From Corynebacterium mastitidis DSM 44356 (GTDB lineage: Bacteria > Actinomycetota > Actinomycetes > Mycobacteriales > Mycobacteriaceae), in NCBI RefSeq assembly GCF_000375365.1, contig NZ_AQXB01000007.1, forward strand, positions 142,681-206,680: a stretch of 64,000 bases of DNA, given 5' to 3'. How positions within the stretch are numbered: position 1 is the stretch's first letter; the number at the start of each line of letters is the position of its first letter. A model generated the notes under the pieces. That model ran no database searches and was not told where the DNA came from. It saw nothing but the letters and a program-made list of their open reading frames with translations. Below are positions 16,663 through 26,179 of this stretch, in pieces. The position numbers and the translations under genes were made by a program.

Positions 16663-17220
16663 TCACGGCAGCTCGTCAATCACGTGGTGCACCAGGGGGG
16701 CCAGGGTGGCCATGCCGTCGCGGATGGCGGGGCGGGAGCCCGCCAGGTTCACGATCACGGTGGAGCCGGATACCCCGGCGATGCCCCGCGAGGTGGCCGC
16801 GTCCACCGCGCCGCACCCCAGCCCCGAGGAGCGCAGGGCCTGCGCGATGCCGGGCACGAGCTGATCCAGCACCGCCCGGGTGGCCTCGGGCGTCTTGTCC
16901 CGGGGCCCCACCCCGGTTCCGCCCACGGTGAGCACCAGGTCCACCCCGCCCACCACGGCCGTCTCGATGGCCTGGCGGATGCGGGACTTCTTGGCCTTGA
17001 CCGCCACAATCCCGCCCACCGTGAACTCCGCCTCCGCGAGCAGCTCGGCCACCAGCGCGCCGGTCTCCTTGTCCTCGGCGTCGTTGACCAGCACCACCAG
17101 GGCGTTGTGGCGCGCCCGGGGCTGATCCTCCCGCTCCGAGGCCAAAAGATACCCGGGGTCCGGTTCGAGATCGGGCAGGGGGAAGGACGCGGCGGCCAGG
17201 CTATGTTCCATATCAAACAA
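16663..17220 (-). CDS. mog: MogA/MoaB-like molybdopterin-binding protein
   Basis: 185 aa with a MoCF-biosynthesis fold: NALVVLVNDAEDKETGALVAELL, and the MPT-binding signature LVLTVGGTGVGPRDKTPEATR. MogA-type enzymes adenylylate molybdopterin; MoaB2 of mycobacteria is a relative. The TTG at 17220 has GGAGGA 5 nt upstream (inside the htrA-like gene end) and fits better than the ATG at 17211. It begins one base after the protease stop, so it is probably cotranscribed. The protease - moaB2 - mscL neighbourhood matches M. tuberculosis pepD - moaB2 - mscL. Confidence 0.88.
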   Translation of the reverse strand: MFDMEHSLAAASFPLPDLEPDPGYLLASEREDQPRARHNALVVLVNDAEDKETGALVAELLAEAEFTVGGIVAVKAKKSRIRQAIETAVVGGVDLVLTVGGTGVGPRDKTPEATRAVLDQLVPGIAQALRSSGLGCGAVDAATSRGIAGVSGSTVIVNLAGSRPAIRDGMATLAPLVHHVIDELP

Positions 17221-17221
17221 C

Positions 17222-18406
<1,185 letters not shown>

Positions 18407-18414
18407 GGCACCCG

Positions 18415-18420
18415 ATTATG
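18415..18420 (-). promoter_or_regulatory. -10 hexamer of the HtrA-like gene
   Basis: CATAAT on the minus strand, 8 nt before the ATG at 18406. Confidence 0.5.
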
Positions 18421-18501
18421 CACCCCGGCGCTGGCCCTTCACTGCCACGGGGGTATCAGCTCCATGAGAGATTCTGCACGTTTGCTGTGCGCTTAGTGCA
18501 T

Positions 18502-18531
18502 AAAAAAATAACGCCCCGCGTCGCGGGGCGT
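18502..18531 (-). terminator. Terminator of the rpmE-rpmF unit
   Basis: On the minus strand CGCCCCGCG and CGCGGGGCG pair around one base and are followed by TTATTTTTTT, 15 bp after the rpmF stop. Confidence 0.9.
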
Positions 18532-18545
18532 ACAGGTGGAGCGTC

Positions 18546-18719
18546 CTAGAACTGCTCCACGTCCACCAGGCCAAGCTGGGCGGCCTTGACCAGGCGGCGC
18601 GGGATGCGCACGGTCTGGCCGTCAATGGTCACGTCCTGGAGGGCAACGTTGTCGGCCTTCCACTGCGAGCGGCGCGAGTGGGTATTCGCGCGGGACTTGC
18701 GGAACTTAGGTACTGCCAT
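18546..18719 (-). CDS. rpmF: 50S ribosomal protein L32
   Basis: 57-aa L32: [20 protein letters not shown] followed by [17 protein letters not shown]. The N-terminal MAVPK-RxSRxNTxxRR block is diagnostic. No Cys residues occur, so this is a zinc-free form (zinc-binding L32 has a CxxC pair). It follows rpmE by 20 bp on the same strand and is followed by a strong terminator. AGGGAGGGAAGAGG-type purine-rich sequence precedes the ATG. Confidence 0.96.
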   Translation of the reverse strand: MAVPKFRKSRANTHSRRSQWKADNVALQDVTIDGQTVRIPRRLVKAAQLGLVDVEQF

Positions 18720-18739
18720 TTTCCTCTTCCCTCCTTACC

Positions 18740-19012
18740 TTAAGCCTGGGTCTTCTTCTTGCGGCGAGCCATGCCACCGAAGCGGCGCTGGAACTTCTCC
18801 ACGCGGCCGGCGGTGTCCATGACGCGCTGGGCGCCGGTCCAGAACGGGTGGGACTCGCTGGTCACGTCCACCACGATGAGGGGGTACTCGTTGCCGTCCT
18901 CCCACTCCACGGTGCGGCTGCTGGTGGCGGTGGAACGGGTCAGGAACTTCTGGCCGGTGCCAGCGTCCTGGAACACCACCGGGTGGTAATCCGGGTGGAT
19001 ATCCTTCTTCAT
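18740..19012 (-). CDS. rpmE2: 50S ribosomal protein L31 type B
   Basis: 90-aa L31: [20 protein letters not shown], then [23 protein letters not shown] and a basic tail. It lacks the CxxC zinc motif of classic L31 (type B, zinc independent) and has the longer C terminus of that type. First gene of the rpmE-rpmF unit. In C. glutamicum the unit lies back to back with rpmB-rpmG-rpsN-rpsR; here 2.7 kb of other genes separates them. Confidence 0.96.
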   Translation of the reverse strand: MKKDIHPDYHPVVFQDAGTGQKFLTRSTATSSRTVEWEDGNEYPLIVVDVTSESHPFWTGAQRVMDTAGRVEKFQRRFGGMARRKKKTQA

Positions 19013-19088
19013 ATTTCTCGATTCCTAAGGTTGTACACTAGGTCGGTTCCCCAGGGGGATCGTGCCTAGGTTGGCTCGGTCAAATCCT

Positions 19089-19898
19089 TTAGCACCCTAC
19101 TATATGGGGCTTGCGTTGCGAAAATCCCCGCCTGCGCAGGATCACCGCCGCTGCCAGCGCCTGCAGCCCGCCCAGGAGCAGCACCCACGCGGCGTCGAAG
19201 CCGTGCGCCGCCACCAGCGGCGGCGTAAGACTGTTGACCATGTGCATGCCGCCGTGGGTGGCCACCCCGCCCCACACGGACCCCGTGGTCAGGCGCAGCG
19301 CACCCGCCAGCAGCCCCATCCCCAGGGGCAGCGCCAGGTAGACCACCCGATCCCCCAGCCCCTCCTGCCCGCCGGAGGAGACGAGGTGCACCACGGTAAA
19401 CGCCGCCGTGGTCCAGGCCAGGGTGAGGCGGAGGCGATCCCGGGTGACGTCGGCCAGCCAGCCCCGGTAGATCAGCTCCTCCGGCAGCGCCTGGAGAATA
19501 TAGGAACGCACGAAGGCAAAACACACGCTGCCCGCCAGCACCCACCCGGTGGGGTACTGACCCAGGAACTCCGTGGTGGCCTCGCCGCACAGGTAGCCGA
19601 TCCCGGCGTAAAGAAGGTGCGCCAGCAGGGTCAGCGGCACGACGATCGCGGTGCCCAGCCAGAAGGCCCCCGGCCGCGCCAGGAGCGCCCGCCACGATCT
19701 CCCCTCCACCCAGCGCACCCACGCCGCCGTGCACGCGACGATCAGCAGGCAGCTCACCAGGTACCACCCCGCCACCGCCACGGGGTTGTCCTCGCCCCAC
19801 GGGCGCGCAGCGTTGCCCGCGAGGAGAATCCCGAAGGCCACCGCCGCCCACAGCATAAGGCCCCACCAGTTCACCGGAATACGCGGAAAAGTTCTCAT
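19089..19898 (-). CDS. CPBP family intramembrane metalloprotease
   Basis: 269-aa multispan protein of the CPBP/Abi family: first motif EELIYRGW (EExxxR), second FTVVHLV (FxxxH), third THGGMHMVN with the last conserved His and Asn. Such proteases process prenylated or peptide substrates and often accompany bacteriocin or stress loci. The ATG at 19898 (MRTFPRIPVNWWG) is preferred over upstream codons to 19970, which would overrun a palindrome. It diverges from the two-component genes with a shared 98-bp regulatory region, so it may be their target. Confidence 0.88.
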   Translation of the reverse strand: MRTFPRIPVNWWGLMLWAAVAFGILLAGNAARPWGEDNPVAVAGWYLVSCLLIVACTAAWVRWVEGRSWRALLARPGAFWLGTAIVVPLTLLAHLLYAGIGYLCGEATTEFLGQYPTGWVLAGSVCFAFVRSYILQALPEELIYRGWLADVTRDRLRLTLAWTTAAFTVVHLVSSGGQEGLGDRVVYLALPLGMGLLAGALRLTTGSVWGGVATHGGMHMVNSLTPPLVAAHGFDAAWVLLLGGLQALAAAVILRRRGFSQRKPHIVGC

Positions 19899-19955
19899 GC
19901 CCTTAAGCCAACCGCCGCCGCGGCCCCCGCGCCAGGCCCCGTGGTCACCCATAAT

Positions 19956-19971
19956 CATGACCCCGGTCATG
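19956..19971. promoter_or_regulatory. Palindrome between CPBP and histidine kinase genes
   Basis: CATGACC-CC-GGTCATG, a perfect 7-bp inverted repeat, centred about 33 bp upstream of the kinase start and covering its -35 position. Candidate binding site of the adjacent response regulator; inferred from location. Confidence 0.5.
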
Positions 19972-19983
19972 GGCGACCCCCGG

Positions 19984-19989
19984 TAGCGT
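19984..19989 (+). promoter_or_regulatory. -10 hexamer of the histidine kinase gene
   Basis: TAGCGT lies 7 nt before the ATG at 19997 and supports that start over the GTG at 19988. Confidence 0.45.
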
Positions 19990-19996
19990 GAGGACC

Positions 19997-21034
19997 ATGC
20001 CCGCCGTCTCCCGCTTTTACCTGCGCCTGCTCTTCGGCCTGGCGCTTGTCCTCTATATATTGGCCTTCCTTGGCTCGCCGCGCGCGCCGCTCGGGGCAGC
20101 CCTGGGCCTGTGTCTGTGCGCCCTGTGGGCGCTGTGGTCGCGCGGGGTCGCCCCGCTCCTCACCGGCCTCGCGTTCTCCCTGACGGCGCTGGCCTGCTAC
20201 CTCACCGCCAACTGGGTCTCTAGCTCCCTCGTCCTCTTCCTCGCCATCCTCGTGCTCGTGCTCGGCATCCACCGGGCGGCGGGGCTCGCCTTCCTCGCGC
20301 TGGTCACGGCGCTGACCGGCGGCATCCATCTCCAGGCGGGCGAGCCTACCCGAGCGCTCACGGAGTCCCTCACCATCGGCGCGCTGCTGGGCGTGGGTTA
20401 CGCCTTCGCCGCACAGATCCAGCAGCTCCAGCGCCAGTCCGCCATCGAGCGCGATCTCCTCCTCTCCCGCGAGCGCGAGCGCACGGCCCGCAGCCTCCAC
20501 GACGGCCTGGGGCACCGCCTCACCGCCATCATCCTCGGCATCGACGCCGCGCTGCGGCTGCCCGCCGAGGAGGCCCACCGGGAGCTGACCAGGGCGCGCG
20601 GCACCGCCCGCGAGGCCCTCGACGAGATGCGCGCCACGGTGCGGGCCATGACGCCCCTCGAGCTGCGCGACGGCGACCTCCTGCGCGCCCTGAACTCCGT
20701 GGCGGAGTCCTTCTCCTCCACCGCCCTGCGCGTGCGGGTGGTCGGCGGTGGCCAGCCGCCGGAGCCCCTGGCGCTGCTGGCCCTGCGCTTTACCCAGGAG
20801 GCCCTGACCAACGTGGTGCGCCACAGCGACGCCGGCGCCGTGCTCATCGAGGTAGAGGCCAGCCCGGCAGGGCTGCGAATCCGGGCCCAGGACGACGGCT
20901 CCCCCGCCGAGTTCTCCCCCGGCTACGGGATCTCCTCGCTGGACCGCCGCGCCCGCGAGCTGGGCGGGCGCGTCACGGCGTCGGCGGAGAAGGGCTTTAG
21001 CCTGCTCATGGAGGTGCCATGCGCGTCATCCTGA
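19997..21034 (+). CDS. Sensor histidine kinase, NarL/HisKA_3 type
   Basis: 345 aa. Residues about 5-140 form six closely packed transmembrane helices with almost no extracytoplasmic loop, so it probably senses a membrane-borne or intramembrane signal. The HisKA_3 dimerisation helix follows, with phospho-acceptor His168 in RTARSLHDGLGHRLTAI, then a HATPase with FTQEALTNVVRHS (N box) and GYGISSLDRRARELGG (G box). It overlaps the response regulator gene by 16 bp. The signal is unknown. HrrS/ChrS-type haem sensors share the general layout, but no haem gene is nearby. Confidence 0.93.
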   Translation: MPAVSRFYLRLLFGLALVLYILAFLGSPRAPLGAALGLCLCALWALWSRGVAPLLTGLAFSLTALACYLTANWVSSSLVLFLAILVLVLGIHRAAGLAFLALVTALTGGIHLQAGEPTRALTESLTIGALLGVGYAFAAQIQQLQRQSAIERDLLLSRERERTARSLHDGLGHRLTAIILGIDAALRLPAEEAHRELTRARGTAREALDEMRATVRAMTPLELRDGDLLRALNSVAESFSSTALRVRVVGGGQPPEPLALLALRFTQEALTNVVRHSDAGAVLIEVEASPAGLRIRAQDDGSPAEFSPGYGISSLDRRARELGGRVTASAEKGFSLLMEVPCASS

Positions 21035-21621
21035 TCGACGATCACCGGGTGGTCCTCGACGGACTGCGCATGGTGCTCGAGACCTTCGCGGACGTGGAGG
21101 TGGTGGCCACCGCCACCGACGGCTCCCTGGTCGGCGCCCTGATCCGCGCGCACCGGCCGGACATCGTGGTCACCGACGCCGCCATGCCCGGGTGCGGCGG
21201 GCTTGAGGTGCTGCGCGCGGCCCACCCCGTGCCGGTGCTGGTGCTTACCACCTTCGACCAGCCGGGGTTGGTCTCCTCCCTCATCGAGGCCGGCGCCGCC
21301 GGGTACATCCTCAAGGGGGTCTCCCCGGAGGAGCTGGTCGCCGCGATGCGCGCGGCGCTGGGCGGCGGCCTGGTGCTCGATCCCCGGGTGGCCTGCTACG
21401 CCCGCAGCGAGCTGGCGCTGCTGACCCGCACGGAGCGCGCCGTGGCGCGGCTGGTGGCCCGGGGGCTGAGCAACAGGGAGATCGCGGGGGAACTCGTGCT
21501 GGCGGAGGGCACCGTGAAGAATCACGTCTCCGCCCTGCTGCGCAAGCTGCACGCCCGCGACCGCACCAACCTGGCCCTCCGGCTGGCCCGGCAATTAGGA
21601 GATTTGGGCCCGGGGCGCTAG
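21019..21621 (+). CDS. LuxR/NarL-family response regulator
   Basis: 200 aa. Receiver domain with the acidic pair IDDH, phospho-acceptor Asp53 in VVTDAAMPG, Thr in LTTFD and Lys in YILKG; the C-terminal LuxR HTH is LTRTERAVARLVARGLSNREIAGEL followed by VKNHVSALLRKL. Partner of the overlapping kinase. A likely target is the divergent CPBP protease promoter, which carries the palindrome at 19956-19971. Convergent genes are absent; rpmB starts 95 bp downstream on the same strand. Confidence 0.94.
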   Translation: MRVILIDDHRVVLDGLRMVLETFADVEVVATATDGSLVGALIRAHRPDIVVTDAAMPGCGGLEVLRAAHPVPVLVLTTFDQPGLVSSLIEAGAAGYILKGVSPEELVAAMRAALGGGLVLDPRVACYARSELALLTRTERAVARLVARGLSNREIAGELVLAEGTVKNHVSALLRKLHARDRTNLALRLARQLGDLGPGR

Positions 21622-21716
21622 GATTGCCTCTTGCTGTTGTCGAAAAACATTCGTCTTCGCCCCCGTCTGCTGACTTTTAGTGCTTTGACGTGGGCGGCTA
21701 GGAGAAAGTTACACCC

Positions 21717-21953
21717 ATGTCGGCTATTTGCCAGGTCACGGGACGCAAGCCGCAGTTCGGCAAGTCCGTCTCGCACTCGCACCGCCGTACGTCGCGCCGT
21801 TGGAACCCCAACATCCAGCGCCGTCGGTTCTACCTGCCCTCCGAGGGCCGTACCATCACCCTGAACGTTTCCACGAAGGGCCTGAAGGTCATCGATCGCG
21901 ATGGCATTGAGGCCGTGGTCGCCAAGATTCGAGCTCGTGGGGAGAAGATCTAA
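21717..21953 (+). CDS. rpmB: 50S ribosomal protein L28
   Basis: 78-aa L28: [20 protein letters not shown] then [17 protein letters not shown]. Only one Cys, so no zinc knuckle. GGAGAAAG lies upstream of the ATG. First gene of rpmB-rpmG-rpsN-rpsR, spaced by 2-12 bp, an arrangement shared with the zinc-independent C-minus ribosomal operon of mycobacteria. I searched the 95-bp upstream region for a Zur-like AT-rich palindrome and saw none. Confidence 0.96.
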   Translation: MSAICQVTGRKPQFGKSVSHSHRRTSRRWNPNIQRRRFYLPSEGRTITLNVSTKGLKVIDRDGIEAVVAKIRARGEKI

Positions 21954-21957
21954 CAGA

Positions 21958-22122
21958 TGGCACGTAATGACATTCGTCCGATCATCAAGCTGAAGTCGAC
22001 GGCTGGCACCGGTTACACCTACGTCACCCGGAAGAACAAGCGCAACAACCCGGATCGCATCACGCTGAAGAAGTACGATCCGGTAGCCCGCAAGCACGTC
22101 GAGTTCCGCGAGGAGCGATAAT
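21958..22122 (+). CDS. rpmG: 50S ribosomal protein L33
   Basis: 54-aa L33, [20 protein letters not shown] followed by [22 protein letters not shown]. No Cys, thus zinc-free type. Four bases after the rpmB stop, with GGAGAAGA inside the end of rpmB as ribosome binding site. Too short for the usual ORF length cut-off. Confidence 0.96.
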
Positions 22123-22124
22123 TC

Positions 22125-22430
22125 ATGGCTAAGAAGTCCAAGATTGCCAAGAATGAGCAGCGCAAGGAAATTGTCGCCCGTTACGCGGAGCGTCGCGCCG
22201 AGCTCAAGGCCATTATCAAGAACCCGAACTCTTCCGACGAGGAGCGCCTGGACGCGCAGTTCGAGCTGAACCGCCAGCCGCGCGACGCCTCCCCCGTTCG
22301 TGTTCGCAACCGTGACTCCCACGACGGCCGTCCCCGCGGTTACCTCCGCAAGTTCGGCCTTTCCCGCGTGCGCATGCGCGAGATGGCTCACCGTGGTGAG
22401 CTGCCGGGTGTCCGTAAGTCCAGCTGGTAG
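22125..22430 (+). CDS. rpsN: 30S ribosomal protein S14 (zinc-independent type)
   Basis: 101-aa S14 of the long, Cys-free class: [20 protein letters not shown], then [26 protein letters not shown] and the conserved C terminus [20 protein letters not shown]. It follows rpmG by 2 bp and carries GAGGAG ahead of its start. Confidence 0.97.
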   Translation: MAKKSKIAKNEQRKEIVARYAERRAELKAIIKNPNSSDEERLDAQFELNRQPRDASPVRVRNRDSHDGRPRGYLRKFGLSRVRMREMAHRGELPGVRKSSW

Positions 22431-22442
22431 GAGTTGCAGAAA

Positions 22443-22691
22443 ATGAAGCGTAACAACGCCAAGCGCGCTCGCGTGGAGCAGAGCCGCCGCCCCAAGAAGA
22501 ATCCGCTGAAGGCAGCGGGCATTGAAACGGTGGACTACAAGGACATCAACACCCTTCGTCAGTTCATCTCCGATCGCCACAAGATTCGCTCGCGTCGCGT
22601 GACGGGCCTGACCCCGAAGCAGCAGCGCGAGGTCGCCACCGCCGTGAAGAACGCGCGCGAGATGGCTCTCCTGCCGTTCACCAGTCGCTAA
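22443..22691 (+). CDS. rpsR: 30S ribosomal protein S18
   Basis: 82-aa S18: [20 protein letters not shown], then [25 protein letters not shown] and the C-terminal ALLPFT. The ATG at 22443 with GGAG 9 nt upstream is preferred; TTG at 22434 is in frame and would add three residues. Last gene of the cluster; a GC-rich hairpin follows. Confidence 0.96.
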   Translation: MKRNNAKRARVEQSRRPKKNPLKAAGIETVDYKDINTLRQFISDRHKIRSRRVTGLTPKQQREVATAVKNAREMALLPFTSR

Positions 22692-22716
22692 CTGGGAAGA
22701 ATCACAACAGCGGGTT

Positions 22717-22745
22717 AACCCGCCCACTCTCCGAGTGGGCGGGTT
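22717..22745 (+). terminator. Hairpin terminator after rpsR
   Basis: Perfect 13-bp stem AACCCGCCCACTC / GAGTGGGCGGGTT with a TCC loop, 25 bp after the rpsR stop. The T-run is weak (ACTGCCGTTT), so it may be an imperfect or bidirectional terminator. Confidence 0.7.
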
Positions 22746-22767
22746 ACTGCCGTTTATGCTGGTATGC

Positions 22768-23445
22768 ATGCACCCCTCGCTGACCGACCTCGCCCGGCAG
22801 GCCCCCGCCTGCGCCACCCTCGCCCAGGCCCGCGGCATCATCGCGGAGTCCGAGGAGCTCGCCCGCAACGCGCTTAACCACGGGGAGACCGCCGTGGCGG
22901 TGGCCCGCTGGTACTCCGGCATCGTCACCAGCCTGCTGGCCTCCCCCGCCCTGGCGGACCTCACCCCGGTCACCCCGGTGGGGGCGCTCGCGCGCGGCGA
23001 GGCCCTGCCCTCCACCCCGCTGCTGTGGGTCTGCGAGGGGCCCAGCGAGCAGTCCGCGCTCTGGGAGCAGGCGCGGGACCTTACCGCCCCGCCCGCCCCG
23101 CCCTCGCTCGATCGGGCCCTGGAGCAGCGCCCGCCCACCATGCGCACCATCGACGGCCTGCCGGACCTGGACTCCCCCGTGCACATCCAGGATCACCTCA
23201 TCGCGCCCGCCGCCACGCTGCTCCAGTGCGAGATCACCGAGGAGGAGCGCGAGGCCCTGCTCCAGGCGTGGACCACCGGCATGGAGCTGGAGGCGCAGCG
23301 CTGGCGGGATCGCGTACCATCCGCATTGAGGGCCCGCGAGCTGCCCGCCTTACAGCGCAGCGCGTTCGGCGCCGCGGCGCGATCGGTATCCCTGGTGATC
23401 CGCTCCGTGGCCGCACGCAATAACATCAGCATGGACAACCGCTAA
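22768..23445 (+). CDS. Unknown protein; possibly degenerate nucleotidyltransferase-related
   Basis: 225 aa, no membrane span. The N-terminal helical part (LARQAPACATLAQARGIIAESEELARNAL...VARWYSGIVTSLL) and the following VTPVGALARGEALPSTPLLWVC resemble the start of DUF294/GlnD-like nucleotidyltransferases (GSxARGE...SDxD), but the metal-binding acids are missing. Start chosen at ATG 22768 (MHPSLTDL); upstream codons overlap the rpsR hairpin. It ends 13 bp before amtR and may share its promoter. The domain assignment is weak. Confidence 0.6.
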   Translation: MHPSLTDLARQAPACATLAQARGIIAESEELARNALNHGETAVAVARWYSGIVTSLLASPALADLTPVTPVGALARGEALPSTPLLWVCEGPSEQSALWEQARDLTAPPAPPSLDRALEQRPPTMRTIDGLPDLDSPVHIQDHLIAPAATLLQCEITEEEREALLQAWTTGMELEAQRWRDRVPSALRARELPALQRSAFGAAARSVSLVIRSVAARNNISMDNR

Positions 23446-23458
23446 AGGAGGCAGCGCA

Positions 23459-24130
23459 ATGGCAGGAGCCGTGGGACGCCCACGCAAGAATAGTCCGCGA
23501 CGCCGCGGCAACACCGCGCGCGAGGAGATCCTGGACGCCGCCTCGGAGCTGTTTACCGTGCAGGGCTTTGCCACCACCTCCACGCACCAGATCGCCGACG
23601 CCGTGGGGATTCGCCAGGCCTCCCTGTACTACCACTTCCCCTCCAAGGCGGAGATCTTCCTCACCCTGCTCAAGTCCACGGTGGAGCCCTCCTCGGACCT
23701 GGCGGAGTACCTCAAGGCCACGGAGGCCTCCGCGCCCCAGCGCCTGTGGTCCCTGGTGGCGGCGGAGTCCCGCCTGCTGCTGTCGAGCCGGTGGAACGTG
23801 GGGCGGCTCTACCAGCTCCCCATCGCCTCCTCGGAGGAGTTCGCGGAGTACCACGCCCAGCGCGAGGAGCTGCGCACCACCTTCGAGGGCCTCGCCGCGG
23901 ACATCGTGGGGGCGGGGGACCCCCGCTGCATGCTGCCCTTCCACATCGCCATGTCCGTGATCGAGATGCGCGATAACACCGGCACCGCCCCCCACCAGGG
24001 CGAGGGGCTGCCCCCCACCGCCGTCATGCTTGCCGACGCCGCCCTCGACGTCCTCCACACCCCCCTGCCCGAGGAGCGCGTTCCGCGCACCCTCGAGCTG
24101 CTTAGTGCGCGAAGTGCCGCGCGCCCGTGA
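23459..24130 (+). CDS. amtR: TetR-family nitrogen regulator AmtR
   Basis: Global repressor of nitrogen-starvation genes (ammonium transporters, glutamine synthetase and others) in corynebacteria, released by adenylylated GlnK. 223 aa. The N terminus [17 protein letters not shown], the HTH region [18 protein letters not shown] followed by [10 protein letters not shown], and the C-terminal [17 protein letters not shown] and MSVIEMR are near-identical to C. glutamicum AmtR. Start at ATG 23459 after AAAGGAGG. Its last 29 bp overlap the 3' end of the convergent purH. Confidence 0.96.
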   Translation: MAGAVGRPRKNSPRRRGNTAREEILDAASELFTVQGFATTSTHQIADAVGIRQASLYYHFPSKAEIFLTLLKSTVEPSSDLAEYLKATEASAPQRLWSLVAAESRLLLSSRWNVGRLYQLPIASSEEFAEYHAQREELRTTFEGLAADIVGAGDPRCMLPFHIAMSVIEMRDNTGTAPHQGEGLPPTAVMLADAALDVLHTPLPEERVPRTLELLSARSAARP

Positions 24131-25631
24131 GGTACATCGTCACCCCGGCCTTCTTGGCCGCCTCGATGACCTCCTCGTCCCGGATGGAACCGCCGGGCTG
24201 CACCACGGCCTTGACCCCGGCCTGAGCCAGCACCTCGAAGCCGTCTGCGAAGGGGAAGAAGGCGTCCGAGGCCGCCACGGCGCCCTCGGTGCGGTTGCCC
24301 TCCCCCAGCATGTTGGCGCGCTCCACGGCCAGCTTTGCGGAGTCCACGCGGTTGACCTGCCCCATGCCCACGCCCACGGTGGCGCCGTCCTTGGCGATGA
24401 GGATCGCGTTGGACTTCACCGCGCGCACGGTGCGCCAGGCAAAGCGCAGCTCCCGCAGCAGCTCCTCGGAGCCCTCCCCGGCCACCAGGGTCCAGGCGGC
24501 GGGGTCGTCCCCGGGCGCGTCCAGGGCGTCGCGGCTTTGCACCAGCAGCCCGCCGGAGATCTGCTTGATCTCCTTGCCCGCCTCCGGAGCGGCAGCCTCC
24601 AGGATGCGCAGGTTCTTCTTGCCCTTGAGCAGCTCGAGAGCCGCCTCCTCGTAGGAGGGGGCGATGACCACCTCGGTGAAGATCGGCTTGATCTGCTCGG
24701 CCATCGCCAGGGTGACCTCGCGGTTGGCGGCGATGACCCCGCCGTAGGCGGACAGCGGATCACAGGCATGCGCCCCGGCATGGGCGGCGGCGATGTCCTT
24801 CGCCACCGCGATGCCGCACGGGTTGGCGTGCTTGATGATCGCCACGCACGGGTCCTCGTGGTCCCAGGCGGCGCGCCAGGCGGCGTCGGCGTCCTGGTAG
24901 TTGTTGTAGCTCATCTCCTTGCCGTGGTGCTGCGTGGCGCCCGCCAGCCCGCCGCCGGAGGTGTACAGCGCGGCCTGCTGGTGCGGGTTCTCGCCGTAGC
25001 GCAGCTCGTGGGCCAGGCGGTACGAGCCGCCCACCCACTGTCCCTCGGAGATCCAGGTGGCCACCGCGATGTCGTACTCGGCGGTGTGGCGGAATGCCTC
25101 GGCGGCGAGCGCGCGGCGCTCCTCCAGGGTGAAGCCCCCCTCCGCGGCGGCGCGGGCCACCTCGCCGTAGGAATCCGGGTTGACCACCACGGCCACGGAG
25201 GGATGGTTCTTCGCCGCCGCGCGCACCATGGAGGGCCCGCCGATGTCGATCTGCTCCACGCAGGCGTCAAAGTCCGCGCCGGAGGCCACCGTCTGGCTGA
25301 ACGGGTAGAGGTTGACCACCACGAGCTGGAAGGGGGCCACGCCCAGATCGTCGAGCTGCGCCAGGTGCTCCGGCTTGCGGGTGTCCGCCAGGATCCCGGC
25401 GTGAACGCGCGGGTGCAGGGTCTTGACCCTGCCCTCCAGGCACTCGGGGAAGCCCGTGAGATCCTCCACGCGGGTCACCGGCACCCCGGCCTCGGCCACG
25501 TGCGCGGCGGTGGAGCCGGTGGAGACGATCTCCACCCCGGCCTCGTGCAGGGCGGTGGCCAGCTCCACGAGCCCGGTCTTGTCATAGACGCTCAGCAAGG
25601 CACGCTTGATGCCCTTGCGGCTTTCACTCAT
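24102..25631 (-). CDS. purH: Bifunctional AICAR formyltransferase / IMP cyclohydrolase
   Basis: Last two steps of IMP synthesis. 509 aa: N-terminal IMP cyclohydrolase (MGS-like) domain ([61 protein letters not shown]), then the AICAR transformylase with [14 protein letters not shown] and [11 protein letters not shown] and a C-terminal [24 protein letters not shown]. The ATG at 25631 overlaps the purN stop (ATGA), giving a purN-purH operon. The 3' end overlaps amtR by 29 bp. Confidence 0.97.
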   Translation of the reverse strand: MSESRKGIKRALLSVYDKTGLVELATALHEAGVEIVSTGSTAAHVAEAGVPVTRVEDLTGFPECLEGRVKTLHPRVHAGILADTRKPEHLAQLDDLGVAPFQLVVVNLYPFSQTVASGADFDACVEQIDIGGPSMVRAAAKNHPSVAVVVNPDSYGEVARAAAEGGFTLEERRALAAEAFRHTAEYDIAVATWISEGQWVGGSYRLAHELRYGENPHQQAALYTSGGGLAGATQHHGKEMSYNNYQDADAAWRAAWDHEDPCVAIIKHANPCGIAVAKDIAAAHAGAHACDPLSAYGGVIAANREVTLAMAEQIKPIFTEVVIAPSYEEAALELLKGKKNLRILEAAAPEAGKEIKQISGGLLVQSRDALDAPGDDPAAWTLVAGEGSEELLRELRFAWRTVRAVKSNAILIAKDGATVGVGMGQVNRVDSAKLAVERANMLGEGNRTEGAVAASDAFFPFADGFEVLAQAGVKAVVQPGGSIRDEEVIEAAKKAGVTMYLTGARHFAH

Positions 25632-26179
25632 CTGAGATTCTCCTGTTGCTGTGCGGTTAGCACCCGCACAATGAGTTGACGTTCCACTTTCTTGATGCGC
25701 TCGTGCAGCGCGGCCTCGTCGTCCCCCGGCTCCACCGGCACGGCCTCCTGCGCGATGATCGGGCCGGTGTCCACACCCTCGTCCACGTAGTGAACGGTGG
25801 AGCCGGTGACCTTGACCCCGTAGGCCAGGGCGTCGCGCACGGCGTGCGCGCCCGGGAAGGCGGGCAGCAGCGCGGGGTGGGTGTTGATGGTGCGCCCGCC
25901 GAAGCGCTCCAGGAAGGCGGGGCCCAGGATCTTCATGAACCCGGCGGAGACCACCATGTCCGGGGAACCCACGGCGCGAGCGAGCGTGACATTCCAGGCG
26001 TGGCGGTCCTCCTGCATGGGCACCACCTCGGTGGGCACGCCCGCCTTCTCCGCGCGCTCAAGGGCGGGGCAGGGCTGATCCGCGATGACCTTCTCCACCC
26101 GGTACCCGCCCTGATGATCCAGGATCGCCTGCAGCAGCGTCCCGCTGCCAGAAACCAAAACCACAATATTGAATGTCAC
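25628..26179 (-). CDS. purN: Phosphoribosylglycinamide formyltransferase
   Basis: Third step of purine synthesis, formyl transfer from 10-formyl-THF to GAR. 183 aa: [15 protein letters not shown] at the N terminus, [39 protein letters not shown] with the catalytic Asn/His and later Asp in [16 protein letters not shown]. It is coupled to purH by a 4-nt overlap and overlaps the end of the DUF6350 gene by 4 nt. TAGGCT lies 6 nt before the GTG start. Confidence 0.97.
   Translation of the reverse strand: MTFNIVVLVSGSGTLLQAILDHQGGYRVEKVIADQPCPALERAEKAGVPTEVVPMQEDRHAWNVTLARAVGSPDMVVSAGFMKILGPAFLERFGGRTINTHPALLPAFPGAHAVRDALAYGVKVTGSTVHYVDEGVDTGPIIAQEAVPVEPGDDEAALHERIKKVERQLIVRVLTAQQQENLR

Noticed and set aside
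21622..21716. Zur box for the ribosomal protein cluster
   Set aside because: No AT-rich inverted repeat of Zur type was found on either strand.
21618..23186. 522-codon open frame on the minus strand across rpmB-rpmG-rpsN-rpsR
   Set aside because: It is antisense to four unmistakable ribosomal protein genes and has a Leu/Val/Gly-rich shadow composition; such frames are common opposite highly expressed high-GC genes.
24030..25679. 549-codon plus frame over purH
   Set aside because: Shadow of purH; no recognisable motif.
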